Origin: Capniomyces stellatus
Taxonomy: Eukaryota; Kickxellomycota; Harpellomycetes; Harpellales; Legeriomycetaceae
DNA: 64,000 bases
Assembly (NCBI GenBank): GCA_001661515.1
Contig: LUVW01000017.1
Coordinates: forward strand, 248,001-312,000
Reading direction: 5' to 3'
Each line of letters starts with the position of its first letter. The stretch's first letter is position 1. Shown here one piece after another: positions 45,456 to 58,301 of this stretch. The position numbers and the translations under genes were made by a program. The notes beneath the pieces were generated by a model. The model worked only from the letters and a program-made list of their open reading frames with translations. It was not told the origin of the DNA and ran no database searches.

Positions 45456-46304
45456 GTTTTATCGATGTGTTTTTTTATTTACTAAACAACCGTCCTTTAT
45501 AGCCAGCATGCGATATGGCCGTAAAAGCAACTATATTGTATAAGCAAATATATGCATTTTTGAGCTTTTGGCTATAATATGAGTTGAAAACGAGATAAGA
45601 TATTCAAATTTCCAAATTTATTATTGAAAAAAACCCCCGCCAAAACTTTGTTTGGGAAAATAGTTGGGTTTACGATTGCTTTTGGTCCTATTAAGGAACG
45701 TAAATATTATTCGAACAGAGCGTTTTTTTCTTCTAGCAATTACTTCTTGGTTTGAATAAAACAGTATAAAAATTGCAACCAAGCTTCTGCCTTCCTCTTT
45801 TACTGCAGCGATAATATTCAATCAAATACAGTGATATTTGAGAATCAAATAAAGAACATAATTCTGTTTAAAAATAGTATTTAAAGGATAAAATATCTAG
45901 TAATAGTAGGCCTGTTAAAAATGTATCGCAAACAGGGTATTGAATCAATAGTGATAAAGTAAAAAAAAGAACGCAAATAAAGGCTAGCGATAGGGATCAG
46001 CAAGGAGTGAAAAAGCGCTCGTTGGAAGGAATTGGCCTATTGAGATGTGTTTTGGGATATTAAGTTAGAATAGAAGCAAACAGTTATAATATTAAACCAA
46101 TCGAGAACAGTGTCAAGAACATCGAGTAGGAAAGGATAGCCGGTGGTAGAGAAAGCAATAATACATACTGTAGATTGCTTTGCTTTAAGTCTTTTACAAA
46201 ACATCAAACATAAAAAACATTGATTTTTGAACAGAAATCGGCAGACCGTTTGGTAGCTATACTATCGAAGCAAAGATAAAGGTGGCGAAACAGAAGTGAG
46301 TACG

Positions 46305-48644
46305 ATGGCGAGAGATGATGATAATGATGAGGAAATATACCGAAGAACTCCAAGCAGGGGAATTGGGACTGGGGGTGGACAAGAGCCCAAGAAACTTTTT
46401 GATCATGAATTGGGGAGGGTTAGATTGGTGACGGATATGCTGGGAAGATCTGGAAAAGAAAGAGACAGAAGATCAAGAAATCGGGACGGGGATAGAGATA
46501 GGGGCAGAGAAAGAGACAGAGACATGGAAAGAGAAAGAGAAAGAGACAAAGACAGGGACAGGGAAAGAGAAAGAGACAGGGACAGGGACAGAGACAGGGA
46601 AAGAGAACGAAATAGAGAAAGGGAAAGGGAGAGAAATAGAGAAAAGGAAAGAGACAATAGTCGCATTGAGAAAAGTGCTAGAAGCGATATTGAAAGAGAA
46701 AGATCGATTAATGAATTGAGCAAGAGAGAGGGGCCAAGAGTAGTTTTACTGGGAAACAAAAGGGTTGATAAGGTTAGTGGTGGGTTGGATAGTAACCAGG
46801 ACAAAAGTCGGAAACAAAATGGCGAGTCAATAGCGATTAGACGAGAAACGACAAGCGATAGGAGCGGAAAGTCCATGTCAGATAAAAGTAGCAATCGCAA
46901 CAGCAGGGATAAGGTGGGGAACCTGTTTGAAAGGAGCGCAGCAGAAAGAAAGGGATATGAGGAGAAATATGGTGAGAGGTTAAATATCAATCAGATGGAT
47001 GGTAGAAAGGAAAGGGATTTATTAGGGAAAAGTGATAGTAGAGCTGAAGAACACAGAAAAAGGAACGAGGTAGCTGTTGACAAGGGCAGAGAAGGGGATA
47101 GCGGAAAGCGCTTGTTATCAGGACACCACAACTTGGCTGAGCCAGCGTATAAGCCGGTGGTTGACGAAAGAATGGGTTCAGTGTTGAGGCAAGGATCGAA
47201 AGCTAGACTAAAAGCAGACCAGGATGTGGACTTGGAAACAGGGGATAATTTAGACAGTGATTTGGCGAATGATGCCAAATTGCAAAAGACAAAGAAGGCT
47301 AAAGCAAAAACAAGGGGAAAGGGCAGGGGCAAAGCAGAAAAAAGAATAATGGCGCGATGTGTGACTTTGTTGACATCAAATGGGAAGATAGAGTTGAAAA
47401 ACCTGCAGAGTTTTGTTAGTGAGTGCAAAACAGAGCTGATTGTGGGGACACTAGGGAGAACGGGGGTAGGTAAGTCACTGCTGATATCGTCGTTAAAGTA
47501 CAAGGATACTATTTCGAATAGCCACATTTACAAGCCGCTGTTTAGAAAAGGTGCGATTTCGCACTCAAGGAACCTAAGTCTAGAGAAGAAAAAACTGCTT
47601 GAGGTAAAGCCGGTTACGAGTTCGGTTGGGTGTTTTGTGTCGCATGCTATTGGAGTGTTGATTGATTTCCCTCAAGTGTTTGAGGTGGAGGCGAACTATC
47701 CCAAGTTTACGAGCTGGTCTATTGAAAGCAGCGAGAGTCGAAAGCTGAGCGTTGACGAGGAGTTGAGATTGAGGGACTTGCAGCTTACTATAGCAACGAT
47801 GCTTTGGTGCGATGTGATTCTGCTGGTTATTGATCCAAAAAGAGTTAGCACCTGGGTTGACGATGGGCAGATTGACTTGAAGATGATTGGTTTGCTTGTG
47901 AAAGCGAGAGATAAAGTAAGTGAGATTCTTTCAGCCAGCAAAGAGGTGAAAAGGATGAGCTGCAGTTTTCAGTTTATAGTCGTGTTTAACGACTCTGTTG
48001 GTAGCTTCTCAGAAGCTAATCAGCCTTGCGGTTTGGGGTCAGTTAGGAGTTTGGGTGTGAAGAATCCGAAATACACTGATGTTTCCAGCCCGCCAATGGT
48101 CAAAGCTCTCCTAGATAATGGGTTTACGGTAGCAAACTACGTGTATGTGCCACACTACCAGAGCCCAGCAGACGTGTTTGATACGTATAGTGATGAAGCC
48201 ATGTCGCTATTGAATCTGGGCAGTGCTGCAAACAACAGCAATATACCGCAGCGCTTAAAGGCACCGACTTCACTACTGTCCGAGTTTTGGTCAAGGGCAA
48301 TCGACGGCACCTTTTGTGTAGGCCAAGAGGGCTTGGGACAGGCGGCGCAAGACGGTGGAATATACGGACACGAGCCGATCCTGGAAAAGGGCGCCAGCTG
48401 TCCACAAGACGAGTCGTTTTTGGATATATTTTCGTCCGAGTTCAGAAAGCTAAAGTACCAGCGCTTCAATAGATCAAACATACTAAAAGTACAATCCAGC
48501 TTCAACGACTCGGTAATCAACCTGTGTAGGTCGGTATATGCTTGTGAAAAACTGAATAAGTCTAGCAACATTAGCCAGTCCGAATGGCTTGATTTTATAC
48601 ATCAATCATGGAATTTGATTCGAAAGAATGCTCCCCAAGTATAA
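46305..48644 (+). CDS. SMG9: SMG9-like nonsense-mediated decay factor with RE/RD-rich N-terminus
   Basis: A single exon of 779 residues from the ATG at 46305; the open codons just upstream start with GTG. SMG9 with SMG8 regulates the SMG1 kinase that phosphorylates UPF1. The C-terminal half is G-domain-like: LIVGTLGRTGVGKSLLISSL is the P-loop, followed by the family-like GVLIDFPQVFE, LRDLQLTIATMLWCDVILLVID, LVKARDKVSEIL and FQFIVVFNDSVGSF. Family call rests on this arrangement and is less secure than for neighbours. Residues about 50-115 are almost only Arg, Glu, Asp and Lys (GKERDRRSRNRDGDRDRG type), encoded by purine repeats AGAGAAAGAGACAGGGAC; such tracts are common in RNA-processing proteins. 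The protein is longer than human SMG9 (520). Confidence 0.78.
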   Translation: MARDDDNDEEIYRRTPSRGIGTGGGQEPKKLFDHELGRVRLVTDMLGRSGKERDRRSRNRDGDRDRGRERDRDMERERERDKDRDRERERDRDRDRDRERERNRERERERNREKERDNSRIEKSARSDIERERSINELSKREGPRVVLLGNKRVDKVSGGLDSNQDKSRKQNGESIAIRRETTSDRSGKSMSDKSSNRNSRDKVGNLFERSAAERKGYEEKYGERLNINQMDGRKERDLLGKSDSRAEEHRKRNEVAVDKGREGDSGKRLLSGHHNLAEPAYKPVVDERMGSVLRQGSKARLKADQDVDLETGDNLDSDLANDAKLQKTKKAKAKTRGKGRGKAEKRIMARCVTLLTSNGKIELKNLQSFVSECKTELIVGTLGRTGVGKSLLISSLKYKDTISNSHIYKPLFRKGAISHSRNLSLEKKKLLEVKPVTSSVGCFVSHAIGVLIDFPQVFEVEANYPKFTSWSIESSESRKLSVDEELRLRDLQLTIATMLWCDVILLVIDPKRVSTWVDDGQIDLKMIGLLVKARDKVSEILSASKEVKRMSCSFQFIVVFNDSVGSFSEANQPCGLGSVRSLGVKNPKYTDVSSPPMVKALLDNGFTVANYVYVPHYQSPADVFDTYSDEAMSLLNLGSAANNSNIPQRLKAPTSLLSEFWSRAIDGTFCVGQEGLGQAAQDGGIYGHEPILEKGASCPQDESFLDIFSSEFRKLKYQRFNRSNILKVQSSFNDSVINLCRSVYACEKLNKSSNISQSEWLDFIHQSWNLIRKNAPQV

Positions 48645-49667
48645 CCATACAACAACCACAACAACTGCTTGCAATGAACATAGTTTCGACCATAGCGGCG
48701 TGTTGTTAAATACGGATTTGGGCTTTAGACCCATCTGTATAGTTTTATTTTTGCAAGAGTGCTACTTTTATGGTTATTTGTTTAATTGTAGGTTAAGGTC
48801 ATTGAACTGGCCAATAAATCAAAATAAAAAATTGTAGTCCAGTCGGGATAGTTCAGTTTACTATTCAAACTATCTTCAAAATAACTTGAACTTCGAGTTG
48901 TTTTCATGCTTGCTTTAAACATACAAAAATTTGATTATAGATTTAAAGCTAGCCCCATATTAATATTGGTGTATAGCAACAGTAATGACCTTTAACTGGG
49001 TTAAACAAACTACACTAGCTGCAGCTCATATCAGTAGTGGTGAAATAAAAGATTTTTCAATGTCAATAAGGCTTCATTTTAAGGGTGTATATTGTTTATT
49101 TTTAGCTCATCCAACAGAATATAAAGTAGTATGTGTATATAAATAAAGTGTAGGTCAGACAGTGTGAATACAATTTTTTTTACCGTTGCCCCAACATTTA
49201 CCCAGAACCCCTTTAATTTCGGGTAAGAAATAAAAGAGTTGCTGGGCTAGGGTTAGAAGCATGCAAAGGCTTTTACACCTCACACACTCCTATTTCAGGT
49301 ATGTTTATCATCATTTAACACTTTGTTTATATACACTTACTTTACTTCGGATAGGAAAAAGTAAATACAATATACCTCTGCTTAAATGTCGCTCGCAAGG
49401 TGGAATGCTGGAGCAACACAATTGCTCAAGCAAATTCCCAGTACTTTAACTTGAAATAATTGCAAAGTTAGGCAGGAGATTTAGTGAAACAAGGTAGTGT
49501 TTATTAAGCCTTATTAAGCATGCATGTATAAATCAACAAGAAAAAAGGACCCCTCTCTCTTGAAAATCATAAACACAAAAAGCTCTTTCTTTTTTAACAA
49601 AAAAAAGTAAACTTAACAACTCAGCATTGGTATCATTCTCTTGATAAAAGAAAAGAACAAACTCAAT
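48645..49667. other. intergenic between convergent SMG9 and RPS13
   Basis: 1.0 kb, AT-rich, containing only a 62-codon chance ORF (49261-49449). No RNA gene recognised. Confidence 0.5.
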
Positions 49668-50786
49668 TTACGAGACAAGGGTTGAAGCAGTTGATGATTC
49701 ACTAAAAAAGAAAAAAGTTAAAACAAACAAGGTTAGTATCAAAATGCATAGGCAGTTAAATAGTATATACAAAAGCCAAGAAAGACTATTACTGAGCTTA
49801 GATTTTACAAGCAGCTACTGTACACAATAGCTTCCAACTCAAGTCCACAAATAAAACGCATAACAGCGCTTTACTTGCAAATACAAGTCTTCTTTGTAAA
49901 CACTCGAATAATGTCCATTATCCATTTGAATGGCTTATTTCTATAGCTTCCAGTTGTAAAGTACCCCATGTCAATTTTATTTGCATAAAATAAACACAAA
50001 AGTAAAATACGTTAATAAACCCTGTTCAAGTAAGGCTACTGGTTTTTTTGTATAATTAAACACAAAAACCAACAGACATTAGCCAAACAGTGTCTATACT
50101 TACTAGTTTTTTCCAGACTTAAAAGGTATATCAGAATATCTGCAAGTGAATCCAACCTCCATCCGGATTCAACAAACAGAAAGATATACTAATAAGCCCA
50201 AAAAAAAACTATGCTGGAATCCTGCCCCCAGGTTTAAGCTCGGAAGTAGATATAGAATTCAAACTCTAAAAGAGCAATATACAAATACACCAATTCTACA
50301 CAAAATATAGAATTGTCAATCATAAATTCAAGCTTGATGAACTAAATAGCAATGCGCAACTTACTATCTCCAGTTTGGTGGGAGTTGACCTGAGGTCTTG
50401 TAGTAACGGGCAAGTCTGTGGACACGGGACTCGATGAGAATCAATCTGTACTTGGCATCGCGATCTTTGCGGTTACGTTCCAAATGCTTGCGGACTGAGA
50501 CGGCCTTCTTGATCAAAAAGTAGAGATCCTCTGGGATTTCTGGGGCCAAACCGTTAGCGCGGAGAATACGGACAATCTTGTTTCCTGTTACGAAACGGAC
50601 AATTGGGATACCGTATGAATCACGCAAAAGTACACCGATTTGGGATGGGGTAGTACCCTTCTTGGCGAGCTTGCAGATGTTGACGCATACCTCCTCTGGG
50701 GTTGTCTTTACCCATGCTGGTGGGGTACGACGGTATGGAAGAGCTGAAGAGCTCATACCTTTTCCTGGTGTGTGCATGCGACCCAT
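49668..50786 (-). CDS. RPS13: 40S ribosomal protein S13 (uS15)
   Basis: Exons 50786-50365 and 49701-49668 give 151 residues, exactly the length of eukaryotic RPS13. The sequence is unmistakable ([54 protein letters not shown]). The long ORF ends prematurely in LPPNWR; the missing C-terminus [11 protein letters not shown] is encoded by a 34-nt exon far downstream. The Tyr codon is split by the intron (TA|T, donor GTAAGT, acceptor TTTAG). The intron is 663 nt, by far the longest assigned in this window. Highly expressed cytosolic ribosome component. Confidence 0.97.
49702..50364 (-). other. 663-nt intron of RPS13
   Basis: The other introns I assigned are about 50-180 nt. The middle (about 50130-50240) is less AT-rich than its surroundings and carries a short perfect hairpin, CCTG with loop and CAGG, near 50221-50232. 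A C-box (TGATGA) was looked for on the sense strand and not found, so a C/D snoRNA is not supported. An H/ACA RNA or regulatory intron remains possible. Confidence 0.5.
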
Positions 50787-51660
50787 TTTGTTATACTTTT
50801 ATTCTTTTCTTTTTTTCCTGTTTTGTCAAAAAAAAACTAGTGAATAGTTGTAGAGAAAGAATGATCAATGTATTCAGGCTTTTTGCTATATTTATTTCCT
50901 TTGTTTCTTTTCACTTTTACTTTTTTTTCTCCTTTTTTTTCCTCTTCAATAAAATTTTTTTCTCTGTTTATTTTTTCAATTAGTTTTTTTTTACAATCTT
51001 TAATCTCCTAGCATATTCAACTCAATTAAACCAAGCTTTTTGCTAAATTTTTTTTCAACAATTATTTTAAGCCAATCCAGTTAGTGAAAATACTATTCGA
51101 TAATTTATCAAAATTTCAAAGCCTTAATTGGTTATCCTAAATAGCAATGATTGTTGGATAAACAAAAGTACAAAAACATCACCCTACATACATTTACACT
51201 TTTTAATTTATTCCGTTGATTATTTCGCTTGCTTAGCTATTTGAATTCGGCCAACCAAATCAAAGTTTAAAATGGTGTTTGTACACCAATAAAATTAAGT
51301 TGTGGATTCCCGCTACAAAATCAGAAAGCCAAATTGTTCATGATCGTCGGAAACTATTAGCAAGAATTGTCTTGGCTAGACAGGACAAGGGCTAAGCTCA
51401 GGTTGTGGAATCAAAAATATGTTACACAAGGACTCGTTCTAGCACATATAACCGCGATGACTGCTAAACAAGCGCATCTAGCGGTATTTAGTTTTGCTAA
51501 AATCAACAGCAGGCTAATTAACAAATAAAAAGACTGTTTATTGACATTATAACATAAAAGATAATAGTTAAGAGATATATAAAGCAGATTAATGTAGAGT
51601 AAGATAGAGCAAATACAACGTTGTCCTGCTAGTCCAATTCTAGTCTAGACTAGAAAACAG

Positions 51661-54600
51661 CTATTCGGGCTTTTCTTTTACTTGGAGTGCCTTGGCCTTC
51701 TTGTCGCGTTTGTACTTTTTGTATGCTTTGGTAAGAGTAGCCAAAACCGGCAGAGTAACGGGTAAAAAGTAGGGCAGGTAGATAGCGTACTTGTGTTCAG
51801 TAGGAAAATACAGCATTGCAACCATGGTAGGATGGAAAAATGCAAAGGAAGACAGGTTCTCTGCCATCACGCTTGAAAAGAATGAGTCGTTGCATTTTAT
51901 ACATGTTTTCATTTGCAGCTCGTTCAAGTGCCCAATCGATTTCACCACTGAGTCTTTAATCTGGTCCTCAATAACCATGCTGGTCATGCTTGTTGTCAGT
52001 TTGTTCAGCGCTGACAATGTTGAAAGTGTATCAACTGCATTCTCAACAGTGTACTTGCTCTTCAAAAAGCTATGCTCCCAAAAGCTTATACCAGCCTCCC
52101 CGCTGTTGTCAAATCTTATATCTGCATCAGCGCTCTATTTTTATTAATTACCATGTTTATATTTTAGCCAGCTGTTCATAAATGGCAATCTTGAAACAAT
52201 TTGACACTGTTCATTCGACCTTATTATTCGCTTGATCTTATTACACATTCTATCTGACACATTTAAAGCAATTCTCGATCGAGCTGTAAATTATAACAAA
52301 ATAATAATAACATCAATAAAGGCGTCTTACTATGATCCTGTCAATATCGATTGACTGTACCCCTAAAAGCTGACGCAACTGTGTCAGAAATATTTCGAAT
52401 ATTGGCTTCATTGTATTTTTATCCATCAGCACTCTACTGCCGGCGGTACCTGGCTCCAGGTTCTTTATTACAATCCCTCCCCATTGTGGCAAAAGGAACG
52501 AATTTTGCTGGCTTTTATGGCCTAATTGAACCAAAATAAAACACATAGCATTATAACAAAGGGGTTAAACAACAAGAAACCCGAAAAAAAAAACGCCAAG
52601 CCTGCATATTTATACTTGGTCACGCAAGTATCGGCGAAATTCATCAGATACCAACTTACCATCAGGAGTAAGCAAGTAAAGCGGGCTGTTTTTCTTTTGA
52701 GGGACAAATATTATCAATTGAATCGAAGGACAGGTACTATCAGTTGATGCTAAAAAATAAATTAATTACGAATATAGTTACGTGGACATAATTATTCACA
52801 AGGAAAATAGAGTATTAGAATTATAACGGTATATGGTGTATGGTGTATGGTATATGGTATGTGATGTAGGATATTATTTATCTTGACATAGCAACAATCT
52901 CTGATAGAGAACATTTATCAATCCCAGCTAAACACTACTTACCCAAGTTCCACTCGGCCGAATTGATAAAGTTGGGAATCTTGGTTGTTTCAATAAAATA
53001 CTCGCCATTGACGTTGTTAGGCTTGATTGTCAACTCTGAAAAGTGCTGGATCTGAGATGTGACCTTAAAGGTTGTCAAATCTGAAATTTCGTCAAAGAAA
53101 GGCTGCAGATACTCTTTTCCGAATAGTTAAATTGATAGAAACACCCAAGTTAAGTCAATGAAAAAAATTGTCGTGTAAATATAAAGCACGGAAACAAGCT
53201 CAAGTTCAGACTTATTCCAAAAAAAAAACATACTACTTTGGTGTAAAAATGGCGAATACATTGGCAAGCCAAGGAAAAATTTTGAAAACAATAATCTGAT
53301 GCCAATTTTTACCTTCCACCGCCTTTTCAATATCCCAATCAACATAGCTCCCATCGTAAGACTCCTTCATCAAGCTGATATTTACCAGGTACTTGTTTGA
53401 GTATTTCATTGTACGCAGCTTCTCCCAGTATATCTATAAATTCGAAAATCGAAAAAAAATTAAAGGAAATTGAAAAAAAATTAAAATAAACCCCCCATCA
53501 ATACCACCACTAAACTGGACTCTAACTACTGGTGCCATGTTTAAAATTTAGCCTAGTTTAACTTGTAGACCTTAGTTGTGAAACAAAACTATGCACTGTT
53601 TTTACATCGTACCTTTGATTTCTGGTTCAAGTAAATCGTATTTCGGATTCCCTTGATATTTTGCGACATTATTTTAGCAAAGATGTCTCCCAGTATACCG
53701 GATAAGCCTCCATCTTTATTGTTTTGTTTTATTTTGTTTAGTTTTATGGATAAAGGGTTAGAATAAAAATAAAATTACCGAGTTAGGGTTCAGGATAGAA
53801 TGGAGATACGACAGAATATCAATTTTAAATTATTGTATGAATAACGAGTCTGTAGTGTCCACACAAAACTTACCAGCACTGATATCGATAGCTTCAGCGT
53901 GTACAACACCGTCGCTGCCTAAGGAAATCCTGGGCTTGTTTAGTCCTTTGTTTTCGCGTAGTTTTAGCAATATTTCGCCGTGTGTTTCTTGTGGATTGAA
54001 TGTATTCACCATTGGGCTGAACACAACACTGGGTTTTCCTTCTCTCTTCTTGATTATCCATTTTCCCTTGTTTTCACTCAGCGTCTTCATCAAATTGTGT
54101 GCAAAGGCGCTTGTTTCCTTTTTATTGTTGTTTTCGTCTAGAATATTGATTCTGAATGGCAAATCCACAGTCTAATAACCATGTTCATTCAATAGTTGTA
54201 GTCTAGCTTGTTTGTTCCCGATCCTAATTGGGTTTCTTTGACAAGTATATGTGCATATATAAGTGTTTATAGTGTAGTAAATGTGCTTGAGTGGTCTACT
54301 TACAAAATCGCTTTCCAGCTTGGAAATATCATCTCCAGGCAAATCCGCTCTATACACCAAAGTCGTAAAGTACCAGAAAGGTGCACCGATTAAAAACACC
54401 AATAGTACAGAGGCAACAGTCACATATGAATCTATTTTTGGAGCTGTTGTACCAAATACATTTGTTATTGTTTTTGTTAATTATAGTGTTATAAAAATTT
54501 GTTTCGCTGTTTATGGGCATTACAAGTGTTTTCATGTATCATGTTAGGGATGAAGTATTTAAAAGCCGCAGCTGGGTCGATTATAGTGTAATTGTTGCAT

Positions 54601-54757
54601 TGAGATTGCTAGGCTCGGTTGCTAAAGACTACCTTTAGAGTGAATCAAAAGTATTAACCGACAGTTTGATGGGCTGAATATAAAAAATAAACTTACTAAG
54701 TGATTCGGTTTTGGACTGAATTTTGTTCCTGTTTAGGAACTTTTGCAAGATACCCAT
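51661..54757 (-). CDS. PIGS: GPI transamidase subunit PIG-S
   Basis: Nine exons: 54757-54697, 54443-54304, 54171-53874, 53713-53613, 53433-53313, 53113-52943, 52749-52660, 52521-52331 and 52134-51661, giving 548 residues (human 555). PIG-S is part of the ER complex that attaches GPI anchors to proteins. The N-terminal membrane helix with the family motif is VASVLLVFLIGAPFWYFTTLVYRADLP split over its natural length; lumenal blocks include YLQPFFDEISDLTTFKVTSQI, IIFVPQKKNSPLYLL and LPQWGGIVIKN. The C-terminal membrane helix is LPYFLPVTLPVLATL with a Lys-rich cytosolic tail. Every junction joins in frame. Intron 6 contains a TATGGTG-type repeat near 52830-52865. Confidence 0.93.
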
Positions 54758-55600
54758 GCTAATGCAGTTCTGAATCGCTAGATTTATATTATGAAAAGGA
54801 TGTAATGCAAATCCACTTGCTGTTTTATTTTTTATTTTTGGCTGGAGAAACGATATTCGAGAAAGAAACGGGAAAATAGCTAAATACTTTGTTGTTATTT
54901 TTGCACTATTAGTAGTTTTAGCTTAGTTGTTGTAATGTGTTTGTTTTTGTTGTAATTTGCGATTATAAAATGGAACAGTAGAAATTAGGTAATACACGCC
55001 TATTATGCTTAAAGTCGGCTCTAATCCAAACCAAGTTCAAGCCAAGTTTAAAATCAAACTCGTATAGTCACCAAAACAAGACTTGGTTCTTGTGGGCGGC
55101 TAAAGCTACCCTTAAACGCTGTGCATGTAGACGGTATACAGCCGTCACCACCAGTGTGCTTTTTTTTAGCATCGATAGTTGAAACCGCGTAATATACGGT
55201 GATATAAACTCGATTCCATGTATTCAAAGTTTTGAAGCGGGAGACGGTTTAGAAAAAAAAAGCTACTTGCTAGCAATAGCAAACATTTAATAATTTGAAA
55301 TTTACTTACTGTGCCTACGATGTTTGGCCAATTTCCAAATTCAAATAGGAGTATAAATGGAAATAGAAATAATAGATTTAATGCGCTGAAAAAAGTTGAG
55401 AATGAACTTTTGAAGCAAAAAAAAAAACTATCTTCAATTTATAAATAGCACTAGAATATCAAACGGCCAAGAACAGATAAATCCAAATCGACTAGAATCT
55501 ATAAGCTGGATTTGATTTTGAAACTCCAGTGAACAGTTCACTTTAAATACAGTACAATAGGGAAATATATAGATAAACATACAAATTGCGGTAGATAATA
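54758..55600. other. shared upstream region of PIGS and PRP3
   Basis: 843 nt between two divergent genes; AT-rich, no other gene recognised. A bidirectional promoter is expected here. Confidence 0.5.
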
Positions 55601-57915
55601 ATGTCGGGATCAATACCGAATCCAGTAAGTAAAACAAACAACGAATTTAGCTTCTAACAATACAATTTACAAGGTGTATGATATTAAATAGGGAGTTGTT
55701 AATGTGAACAATGGTAAAACTTGAAAAAAAAATAGAATGAAATCAGTGACATGATCGCCCGTAAAAAGGCAGAAATTATGAACAAGATCAAAGGGTTAAA
55801 AGCAGGGCAAATGGGCGCTCAGACACAGAATAGCGCAGTAAATAGTATGAATAGCCAAATAGCTGCTCAAAGACAAAACGTGTTGATGAACAGCGGAAAT
55901 GAACAGCGGGTAAATCGACCTAGTGGCAGCATTAGTGGGGGAAACATGATTGGGACTATAAATCGAGAAGCTATTCAGGCACAAATAGCGGCAGCCAAAG
56001 CACAGCTACAACTAAAGTTGAAAAATAAAGTGGTGAGTTGAGTTTACTTTTTGGAAAGTCAGATTTGCATGTGTAATATTTAATTTTTTGCTTGTTTGTT
56101 TCCCTGGACAATGATATGGGGAAGGAGAGGATGAGGATTGGCTATTGCGAGAAACTCAAGTAAAACAAGTATAAAGGATTCGGAATTTACTTGAGAAAAG
56201 TTGGCATATGCGCGCTTATTGCGTTGTGAATGTACTGGCTTTGGCGTAGATATTGACAGTTGATGTTTAAATACTGATTAGGGTGGCCAAGATATAAACG
56301 CGCCAGTAGTAGCAGGAGAACAGATAGCAAGAGATAGCAGTATAAGAAGCGGCGGACTGAATGCAGAGCTGTATCCAAGTTTGAAAAGAAATTTGGCGGA
56401 GATAGATACGTCAGCGCCAAACAAGAGGAGGAACTTGGCACCAATGCCAAAGTTTTCGACGATAAAGGCCAACCAAGCAAGACAGACAGAAGATACAGAC
56501 CAAAACAAGACAACGGGAATAGGAGGAGGGTTTAACAGGTCACGGAGTGGAGGTAACAGACAAACGAGCAATCCTTACTTTGAGCCAGAACTATACAAGC
56601 AAAAGCTGGGTTCAGGATTTGTGGAAGGTGAAGAGCTGAACAGCGCGCCCAAAGATCGTAGAAGCCGGAAATTGAACTTTGCAAAGCAGGGGACATACAT
56701 AAAGAATGCAGAAAAGATGAGAGCGGAGGCAAGGCTGGAACAAATGAAAAAAGAGATAGCTGAAAGAGTGAGAAAGGCAGGATTAGAGATCGAAACCAGC
56801 GAGTCTGAAAATAAGTTATTGATGGTAAGTGCTTAATATAGTGATATTAAAAGTGGCGAGAAACCGGTGCAGATTTCTTAGGTTTATTGTGTTTATATGT
56901 TCAAGTTGTTGGTAACTATGTTGTGGATATAATGTGCGTGTGTTGGTAGCCTAGTGCGCCGCCAGATGTGGAGTGGTGGGACAGCCAACTGCTGGATAAC
57001 GGGAGCTATGAGGATATCGGCAAAGGGAACAAGCGGATGAACGAAAACTCGAAAACAGCACCTATAACGCGTTACATCCAGCATCCAGTTCCAATCCAGC
57101 CTCCCCACGACCCAAACGAAGCGGTCCAGCCAAAGCAGCTGTTTTTAACAAAGAAGGAGAGAAAGAAGCTGAGGAGACAGCGAAGGCAAGAGCTGATGTC
57201 AGAGAAGCAGGACAAGATAAGAATGGGGCTGCTGAAGCCAGATGAGCCAAAGATAAGGTTGTCAAACCTGATGAGGGTGCTGGGATCACAGTTTGTTCAA
57301 GACCCGTCAAAGATGGAGGCAGTTGCAAGAACACAGATGGCGCAAAGAAAGAACGCGCACGTAAAGGCAAACAACGATAGAAAACTGACGTCAGAACAAA
57401 AGCACGAAAAGAAGACTCTGCAGAACCAAGTCGACCTGAAAAGAGGTGTTTTTGTCAACGTGTTCAAAGTAACCAATCTCAACAATTTAAAAAACAAGTA
57501 CAAGGTGTGCATCAATGCCCAGCAAATGCTGCTGACCGGCGTCGTGCTGCTATACAGCAAGTTCTGCCTTGTTGTTGTTGAGGGCAGCTTTAAATCCATC
57601 AATGCGTACAAAAAGCTAATGACAAGAAGAATCAACTGGAACGAAACGTCTTTGTCCGCATCCACATCTACACCAACATCCACTGCCAATCCGGATCCAG
57701 ATAACCAACATGCCTCTGATCAAGACGACTCGGACGATCAACACAGCGATGCTGCCAACAAATGTTCTCTTGTTTGGGAAGGTCAGGTTATATCTCCAGC
57801 ATTCTCTGCTTTTAGAGTTCGACAATGTCCATCTGAATCAATTGCAAAGGACTGGCTAGCTCGCGCAAACGTAACTTCATACTGGGACGCTGCCTCGACA
57901 TTTATTACCAGTTAA
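55601..57915 (+). CDS. PRP3: U4/U6 snRNP protein Prp3
   Basis: Exons 55601-55624, 55736-56032, 56282-56824 and 56950-57915 give 609 residues. Prp3 binds U4/U6 snRNA in the tri-snRNP and is needed for splicing. Exon 1 encodes only MSGSIPNP; the acceptor AATAG at 55731-55735 gives NEISDMIARKKAEIMNKIKG in frame. Diagnostic segments are EAIQAQIAAAKAQLQLKLK, APPDVEWWDSQLL, FLTKKERKKLRRQRRQE, QDKIRMGLLKPDEPKIR, LSNLMRVLGSQFVQDPSKMEA and the DUF1115-type C-terminus (VFKVTNLNNLKNKYKV, LTGVVLLY...CLVVVEGS). A Ser/Thr/Asp-rich insert (about 540-570) interrupts the C-terminal domain before LVWEGQV. Length is between yeast (469) and human (683). Confidence 0.95.
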
Positions 57916-58301
57916 ATAATAACCATATTAACACGTATATCAATATTCTTTGCTTTAATTACACATTCTCTATTTGGTAGGTGTTTTTTTAAAAAAAATA
58001 AAAATAAAGTAAATGAAAAAGAAGGGAAAACAACGAGCTGAACAGCAGCTGATGTGTGATGATGTGTGTAAAGATCTGCTCAAGTGCCAACACATAAATT
58101 GCCGTACATCCAAGTACGCTGTCTCCATTTAAAACCCTATTGTTTGTTTTACTTCATTATCAGTACTTTTCTCTTTTTTTTTCCTTTTCCCCTTTTTATA
58201 ACTCTTGTCAAAATATACTGATTGAATGCTCAAATATATATTTATATTAATCAATAAAAGTAACACCTCAAAATCAAGCAACATTCAACAATATAACTCT
58301 A

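Noticed and set aside
46403..46990. 195-codon Ser/Leu-rich ORF antisense to SMG9
   Set aside because: Antisense of the Arg/Glu/Asp repeat; poly-Ser-Leu is the expected complement.
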